A stretch of DNA of 64,000 bases from Monosporascus cannonballus. Lineage: Eukaryota; Ascomycota; Sordariomycetes; Xylariales. A program made the position numbers and the translations under genes. The notes beneath the pieces were generated by a model. That model was not told where the DNA came from, did no database searches, and saw only the letters and a list, made by a program, of their open reading frames with translations. Each line of letters starts with the position of its first letter. Within the stretch, counting starts at the first letter, position 1. This document shows positions 58,531 to 64,000 of the stretch, piece by piece. The stretch is from assembly GCA_004154925.1 (NCBI GenBank), contig QJNS01000148.1:1-64000 (forward strand), given 5' to 3'.

Positions 58531-60330
58531 TTATAAATAACTTTTTCTTTTAATTTCTGTTTAAATTTATCGAACCTTACTTATATTTCTTCGTTCAACA
58601 TATTAAGTTATTATATTTATCGTTATTATCGGCGCATTATTCTTTTAAATCATATTAAATATTTCAAATTCTTTTAAAATTTCTTTTATCGAATAAATTA
58701 TTTTCTTATATTTACGATTATATCCCATTATACGTTATTTTAATTATTATTTTAAACATTTTCTATAAATTAACGTATTTCTTTTTTAATAACTTTTTTT
58801 TAAAAATCCGTAATAAATAGTAATTAAAAATAAAAATCCGTAATAAGTTTCTAATAATACTTTTCAACTATACGCTGAATTAATTCCTTTTCCGTTTAAT
58901 AGTTATATTATCCATAATAATAAAAAACGTTTTTCTATAGGTATTATTTTTCTTTAGGCTAACCTTTTACTTCGGCCAATTATTAGATATTTTCTGGGGT
59001 TATAATTCGAAATTATCGATACTATTATTTATCGCTTTTATTATTTCCGGTACGGTTTAAAAAATCGAATCTTTTATAATATATATAGGTAATTAGTTCG
59101 TAAATATGCTGTTTCCATTTTTCGTAATCGGGATATTTTCGTCGTCGACAATATATGGCGTACATTTTGCCGTATCGATCAGGGCTTCCGGGACAAATTT
59201 TTTTTATCTAATTCTAATATTCGCGTAATCATCCTTATAACGTTTTTTATTATGCTCGCAATATCTGTTAAGCAAGGTTTTTGGCTTTTCGCATTTTTCG
59301 TCGAATTTCTTATCGTAATAATCCTAATTAGATTTTTTATCGTAAACTTAATATATATTTAGCTTAAATTATATTCATAACTTTATTATTGTTTCCTTAA
59401 TTATTTTTAAATTATTATTCGGATATAATAATTTAATTTTTTTATTATAACTTTTTAAGCTTCTTATTTTTATAAACTTTGTATCTTATCTTGCCATAAT
59501 TAAAGCATTTAATCTGGCTCCAATTTTATTTATGGGTAACGCCGAATTCCATAAATCCTAGCGCCGTTCCATAAGAAATAAAAAGTACGTCTCGTTTTTT
59601 TCCCTGATTAAACTTATTATATCCCGAACGCAAAATATATTATCCTTTTTTTCTTATCGTTATTAAAATTGTTAATTATTAATTTTAATTATCTTTGTAA
59701 TATATCGGTTTAGGGCAATTAATCGCTTAATTCGAATAATTTCATCTTTTATATCATTTTTAACCCTTTATAAAACATATCGATAAAGACGTCGGCCATA
59801 TTATTTCCTTATCCGGCCTTAGCCGTAAAACCTTTAAAAATTATAACATATTTAAACGCAGATTTGTTTTATCGGAATTACAAAAGTTATTAAGCCGTAA
59901 ATCGTTCTTTATCCGGATTACCAAAATTATCGCGTACTTTATTTTCGAAATTGATATACAGTAAAAAATGTTTATTAATAAAATCCTTCTTATCTAGTTC
60001 TTTTATTACCAAAAAACCTTTCATAATAAGCTTAAAGTAATTAACCGTATTTCCAATTAGGCATACTCCTATTATTAGGACCATATCCGCTAAGTCACTA
60101 AGGTTTAAAAAACGAAAGTAAATTCGTACCTAAATTAAAAAAGTCTAAAAGTTACCTTTTTTATCGTAAGGTTCTGGCTTCTTAAGCTTTATACGGGCGA
60201 AAAAGATTTGGGCAAATAACGTAGCCTTAAATTGTCGAACTTCTTTTTTCAGTTTCCGAATTCGAGCCTAAAGCTACTAAATAAAGGTTTCCTAAATATT
60301 AATCGATATTTTAACAATATTAAATATTAT
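58531..60330 (-). pseudogene. Element E gag and start of pol
   Basis: The part of E to the right of F. The minus frame carries the gag capsid (NFGNPDKERF near 59,905; GKLE-like linker) and the zinc knuckle near 59,500 (CFNYGKIRYK). Gag-like frame 59,890-60,084 is stop-free. Approximate limits. Confidence 0.65.
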
Positions 60331-60369
60331 TCAGAATTTAACGGTAATATTAAACAAAAATTTGCAATA

Positions 60370-60751
60370 TATAGTAAGCTATAAAATTTAATTAATTATT
60401 AAATCTTAAGTCGATAAATTTAAATAAATAGGAATATCGTAAGAATTTAAACAATAAATACAGTAATATATTACGTTTCGTATTTCTAAAGGTGCCTTAG
60501 GTAATGATATTATATTACAAACTGAAACTATCTAAACTATGGAATTAATAAGCATATATATCCTAATTTTTTTTATTACTGCTCATCTCTGTTCAGCAAA
60601 GCCTTACTAAGCGGTTGCTCAATGCTGCTCAGTCGTGCTCAGTCGTACTCAGTTGAGACCCGCTAAGCACCGATCACGTAATCCTGAACTAGCGTAGCTC
60701 TGTGATCTTGGCTGGACCGTTTTCGTAGGCCCATCTGGCTTGGTTGTAACA
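60370..60751 (-). repeat. 5' LTR of element E
   Basis: 382 bp. The right, outer 180 bp are nearly unmutated (for example CTCAGTCGTGCTCAGTCGTAC and CCCATCTGGCTTGG); the paired copy at 46,930-47,119 has TA for CA/TG at many of these sites. A short tandem TGCTCAGTCG repeat is visible. Confidence 0.9.
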
Positions 60752-60807
60752 AAGGTGTCGAAAGCTATCCGATAAGCTTGTCTATTCGATAAGCCTGTCC
60801 GGTACGT
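60752..60807 (-). repeat. Right terminal inverted repeat of the Fot1-like element
   Basis: On the minus strand it begins ACGTACCGGACAGGCTTATC and matches the left repeat with C-to-T type differences, including the tandem AAGCTTATCGGATAG unit. Element E joins directly at its inner end. Confidence 0.85.
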
Positions 60808-61430
60808 TATCGTTATTTTTAAAATAAAAATTTCTGGATCGCTTAATAATTGTTTACAAATATATAAATTTAAACTTAAAAAATGCATACCGTTAAATAC
60901 GTATTGAAAAACAATAAATAAAAAACAACTTTTAAAAAGACATATGATTATTATAAATATTTAATAATATCGTGTACGGTTTTTACGCCTTAATTACCTT
61001 TCAAATATATATTAATGGAATATTTAAAGATTTAATTAATACTTTTATATAGTTTACTTCGACCGCATATAAATACATAATAAAATACCTAGCAAAATAC
61101 TAAAAATATGTTCATAAAATATTTAAAGAATTAAAAAATAGAACATTTATACGAATATAAATAAATATGAATTTTATATATTCCTAATATCGTTGTTTAA
61201 ATTTCAAATTCTATGAAATAATATTAAAATAAAAAAGCTTATATCGAAATTATTACGATTTAGCAGTTATCACAAACCTTTTATAATATTTGAAATTTTT
61301 TAAGTCTTTGTAAACCTTTATTAAAAATCTATTAAGAATTATGCTAAAGCATTTATATCGTTAACGGATTAATTTCGCAAAAAAGCCAGAAATCTTATAT
61401 TATTATAAATTCGTATCTAAATAAATACAT
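60808..61430 (+). pseudogene. Element I reverse transcriptase, right part
   Basis: Continues the frame broken at 44,933: SLFLK, a stop, KFLDRL, then YINLNLKNAY, FQIYINGIFKDLINTFI, YVHKIFKELKNRTFIRI and a degraded LLQYLKFFKSL, matching the gypsy RT thumb and the start of the RT/RNase H connection. The catalytic box is not clearly readable (a short decayed stretch near 61,060). It is more decayed than A-G, as expected for the host of the other insertions. Confidence 0.6.
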
Positions 61431-61967
61431 TTAGGAAAATGATTAATAGAATTATATTTTAATTTTATAAAAACCGTTAATACTTAATAATATTTATATT
61501 CTAGACTCTAATGGCGAAAAAACCTTATTACGTTATAAAAAATAATAAGTTGTTAATTATTCGTAATTTTCCGCTTATTATAAATTATTTTTGATTTTGA
61601 ATATTTTTAATTAAAATCAAGGTTTAATGTAAAACATTTAAAGTAATTAAATTATTTCATTACAATAGCTGTCGTTATTACGTTCAATCCTAAAAAAACC
61701 AATTGAATTAATAATTTATTAAAAGAATTTGATTTTATATAAAATAAGTAAAGAAAAATAAAAGAACTAAAAATAAAAATTATAATATAATATTTAAAAT
61801 AAAACTGTTTTAATTAAATATTACAATTACTTATATATATTGTTGTATTATAATTTGTAAATTTTACGCTAAAAATAAATATATATAAGTTTAAAAATAA
61901 TACAGCTGGAAATCTACTTAAAGAATTATTTTAAATAAAACTTCCGAAATTATCATAATTCTAAATA
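61431..61967. other. AT-rich decayed DNA, probably element I
   Basis: No domain readable. It follows the element I pol fragment and ends at the third tRNA-like repeat. Confidence 0.4.
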
Positions 61968-62135
61968 GCACCTAGTAGATTTATAAGGCAAAACAAGGCA
62001 GTTAGTGTTCGAGCTAATAACGTTCCACTTTTAGTAGTATAATAATTACGTTCTTATTTTCGTGCCGTAACAATTTGTTACTTTTTTCAGAGGTTGCGCG
62101 GTTTATTTCTAAATTAGACAGCTAATTTGTCAGAT
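61968..62135 (+). repeat. tRNA-like (SINE-like) repeat, copy 3
   Basis: Aligns with the copies at 19,596 and 19,958 over the left arm, core and the tail AGCTAATTTGTC. The A box is RIP-damaged (TAGTATAATAA) and the B-box region reads GTTTATTTCT. Because it is the longest copy on the left side, it helps fix the unit at about 165 bp. Confidence 0.42.
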
Positions 62136-62259
62136 ATAAGGAACATCAGTTGTGTATGTATTGATGACTAGTTGCAGGTGCTCTAGAACGCGCATTGCAC
62201 TTTAAGGTGATCTGGTCCCGGAACATATATGTTTCGATCAGAGGGAATCTTCCGTATAT
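62136..62259. other. Unmutated GC-balanced island between repeats
   Basis: About 125 bp with normal composition (contains GGTGATCTGGTCCCGG and GAACGCGCATTGCAC) and no RIP signs, lying between the tRNA-like repeat and element G. It has no match elsewhere in the window. It may be single-copy host DNA. Confidence 0.5.
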
Positions 62260-62690
62260 TGTAACGAACCTGTCATACATCCACCTGGAGGTATAAGCAG
62301 TATCCGAAAAGGGTCTTGATTTGCAGGTAACAATAAGGCGAAAAATGATTCAGTATGTTCGTTAAGGAGATTTCAAAGTACTTCTTTCTTAATTAGAGAA
62401 CGGTATAATTACCTTTGGCTAAAAGCTTAAATTGATAGCTAAGGAGCGAAAAATTAAGTAAGTGGCTATTTACATAAAAAACCCAAACCTTATATATCCT
62501 TTTTATCTTTTATGTTTTTCATAATCTCTGGGGATCTCGAAAAACCATGGTATCTGTTATTTACGAATCTCCTGGTATTTCTGGAAATTAACAGAAACCC
62601 GAGGTTTATCCGATAAAAAGTGGAGATCCCGAACGTTTTTTAATTTCCTGGGCCTCCTTTAGGCCTAGTGGAATCCCTTTTAAACATAAT
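62260..62690 (-). repeat. 3' LTR of element G
   Basis: The left edge TGTAACGAACCTGTCATACA matches the F LTR end in reverse. The inner limit is uncertain; the partner LTR is outside the window. The stretch 62,520-62,690 (with GGGATC / GATCCC and GGCCTCCTTTAGGCC) is unique to this subtype and little mutated. Confidence 0.6.
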
Positions 62691-62876
62691 ATTATTTCCT
62701 TTTTTTTAGGATCTTTATTCCTAAAGATAAAAAAAATAAGTCCTTAATTTTTTTTCCTTCTTTGCGTTATAATATTATATTTAATTATATCGGATAAATT
62801 TCGAAAACGTATTAAATTTTCTATTAAAAGTTGTTATAAACTAATTAAATCGATCTTTTAATTTGGTTTCGAAATT

Positions 62877-63380
62877 ATGCCGTATACGCGTTATTTCGAA
62901 AAAAAGTTTTTTTGCAAAATATTAAAAGGTCGAAAAAGTTATTAAAATTATTTGGTGGCTAATATTTAATTTTGCGATAAAAACCACATTTCGTTTTTAT
63001 CGCTTAAAAATATCTGGGCCGAAAAGTTCCGGATAAATTAAGAAAAACGTCTAGTTATTTAATAACTTTAAGAATTATTTAATTGCATTATTCGGTTAAA
63101 TTATTAATTTAAATAATTATATTTTAAAGGGATATCGTTTATTTAAAAAGGGCTTAAAAATATAAATAAATTAAAGAAACAAAAGAAATTGGATACGGAA
63201 AAGGATCGTAAAAGAAAGGAATAAATATAATTTGTTTTAAAGTTAAATACGTTAATAAAGGTATTTATTTTTTTGGATTAAAACGCCGTAAAGGTTAATT
63301 TAAATAAGGGACCGTTATCGTTTACGACCTTGGCCGCATTAAAAATGGTTGGTTAGGATTTTGGCGATAAAACGTCTTAA
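62877..63380 (+). pseudogene. Element G antisense zinc-cluster/coiled-coil gene
   Basis: ATG 62,877, stop 63,378-63,380, 167 codons. The start MPYTRYFEKKFFCKILKG gives Y-x2-Y-x6-C-x8-Y-x2-Y-x7-C. The middle is a charged helix with many stops at expected Gln codons (KLKKQKKLDTEKDRKRKE), and the tail FIFLD, NAVKVNLNKGPLSFTTLAAL, KMVG and DKTS parallels that of F step by step. Confidence 0.72.
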
Positions 63381-63389
63381 TTAGGTCTA

Positions 63390-64000
63390 TCGTATTTATC
63401 AAATAATTAAGTAATTTCCACATATTTTCTTTATATAAATATTTTTCTTATTTAATTAGGTACTGGATTTTATTTTTAATTATTTTAAAATTTAATATTC
63501 GTTTAATTTCGTATTTGTTAAAATCTTTTTCGAATTTTAAGTTTATTTTTAACGGGGCATTTTTAAATATTAATTTAAGTAAAAAAATATAAAAAATATA
63601 GTATATTTTTATATTTTTAGGTAATAACAATTTATAATTAATTTTGGAAATAATTTTGTCAATTTTAAACGGTTTAAATTTTTTAAAATTAAACTTATTA
63701 TTAAGTTTTTTTATTTTAATTTATAAAATGTTCGAAATTACGTTTTATTTTTGGCGTAATAAATAAACCTTATTTCCTTTCGTTAAAATTGGTTTTTTAA
63801 TTCTTTTTTTATTATAATATTAGGTTATCCGTCGTTAAAAAAATCGCAATTTATTTTGAAAACGGGTTTAAATCGTTTTGATTTTTATAATTAATATTTT
63901 TATTTTTGGGGTAATCGTAATAATTTTTGGTACTTTATTAAATAATTATTTAAGTCATTTTATTTTTATATTATATCCGTATATAACTATATAAAAAAAT
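63390..64000 (-). pseudogene. Element G pol C-terminal part
   Basis: A stop-free minus-strand stretch 63,448-63,630 reads IKIYYIFYIFLLKLIFKNA, then KFEKDFNKYEIKRILNFKII and IQYLIK. It matches the F region just before and into the chromodomain (PIFYISLFKPALKNAPLKI). Integrase sequence continues to the window end with stops. Confidence 0.75.

Larger units (their letters stand above)
46740..60751 (-). mobile_element. Element E: gypsy chromovirus inserted in the Fot1-like element, interrupted by F
   Basis: LTRs at 46,740-47,119 (380 bp) and 60,370-60,751 (382 bp), target duplication AAGGT (46,735-46,739 and 60,752-60,756), minus orientation. Without F it is about 6.72 kb. Gene order as in A and C. 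Confidence 0.92.
44934..60807 (-). mobile_element. Fot1/pogo-type DNA transposon, split by element E
   Basis: Inverted repeats of about 55 bp (44,934-44,990 and 60,752-60,807) lie between TA dinucleotides (44,932-44,933 and 60,808-60,809). Without E and its 5-bp duplication the element is about 1.86 kb, the usual size for Fot1-like elements. The minus strand encodes a RIP-broken DD35D transposase. E sits at the inner edge of the right inverted repeat, upstream of the transposase. Confidence 0.88.
62260..64000 (-). mobile_element. Element G: gypsy chromovirus related to F, cut by the window end
   Basis: Minus orientation: 3' LTR at the left, then the antisense gene on the plus strand, then the chromodomain and integrase end of pol on the minus strand running past 64,000. 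The LTR shares its 3' half with F; the rest differs. Confidence 0.8.

Noticed and set aside
60649..60888. Minus-strand frame also seen at 47,017-47,241
   Set aside because: Both share the LTR of element E; the shared part is LTR sequence, not a protein family.
10870..64000. Centromere or mitochondrial-type DNA as an explanation of the AT-rich block
   Set aside because: The block is explained by RIP-mutated nuclear transposons with paired LTRs and target duplications. A pericentromeric place is possible but nothing in the sequence shows it.
12484..64000. CRISPR arrays, rRNA genes or functional tRNA genes
   Set aside because: No regular spacer-repeat pattern and no foldable RNA gene was found; the tRNA-like units lack a usable anticodon arm.

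Overview
The window looks like a piece of a filamentous ascomycete (Pezizomycotina) chromosome that crosses from a gene compartment into a repeat compartment. Bases 1 to about 10,870 have balanced base composition and carry three intact fungal genes: a Zn2Cys6 transcription factor (minus), a MINDY-type deubiquitinase with a C-terminal CaaX box (minus), and a two-exon steroid 5-alpha-reductase family protein (plus). A broken GC-rich gene remnant sits at the edge (10,150-10,857).

From about 10,870 to the end the DNA is very AT-rich, almost without open frames, and made of transposons degraded by repeat-induced point mutation (RIP): C-to-T and G-to-A changes, TGG/CAA/CAG/CGA codons turned into stops, and Cys codons turned into Tyr. 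Element ends can still be fixed from paired LTRs, TG..CA ends and 5-bp target duplications. I resolve: H (truncated, 11,510 on), a 132-bp solo LTR (12,484-12,615), A (12,807-19,556), a solo D-type LTR (24,175-24,362), B (24,513-44,819) with D (24,915-31,810) in its leader and C (37,882-44,636) in its 3' LTR, a Fot1/pogo DNA transposon (44,934-60,807) holding E (46,740-60,751), which in turn holds F (51,240-58,525), and G (62,260 to beyond the window). B and the Fot1-like element lie in the reverse transcriptase region of a still older gypsy element I, so the stack is four levels deep (I, Fot1-like, E, F). Names A to I are labels used only here.

The most interesting observation is a conserved extra gene. 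In A, B, C, E, F, G and the fragment H, the segment between the end of pol (chromodomain) and the 3' LTR carries, on the opposite strand to gag-pol, a frame of about 165-210 codons. It begins with six Cys (or Tyr that RIP makes from Cys) at the spacing of a GAL4-type Zn2Cys6 cluster, continues as a charged coiled coil and ends in conserved subfamily tails. In A, C and E its stop overlaps the pol stop tail to tail by 38-41 nt. This looks like an antisense GAL4-like protein gene carried by chromodomain gypsy elements and seen here only as RIP-killed copies. Further observations are a shared NCG(A/V) in place of the protease Asp motif in three of the four A/B/C/E elements and a degraded match in B, LTRs that share a 3' half but have unrelated 5' halves, weaker RIP at the outer edges of elements, and three copies of a tRNA-like (A box/B box) repeat.
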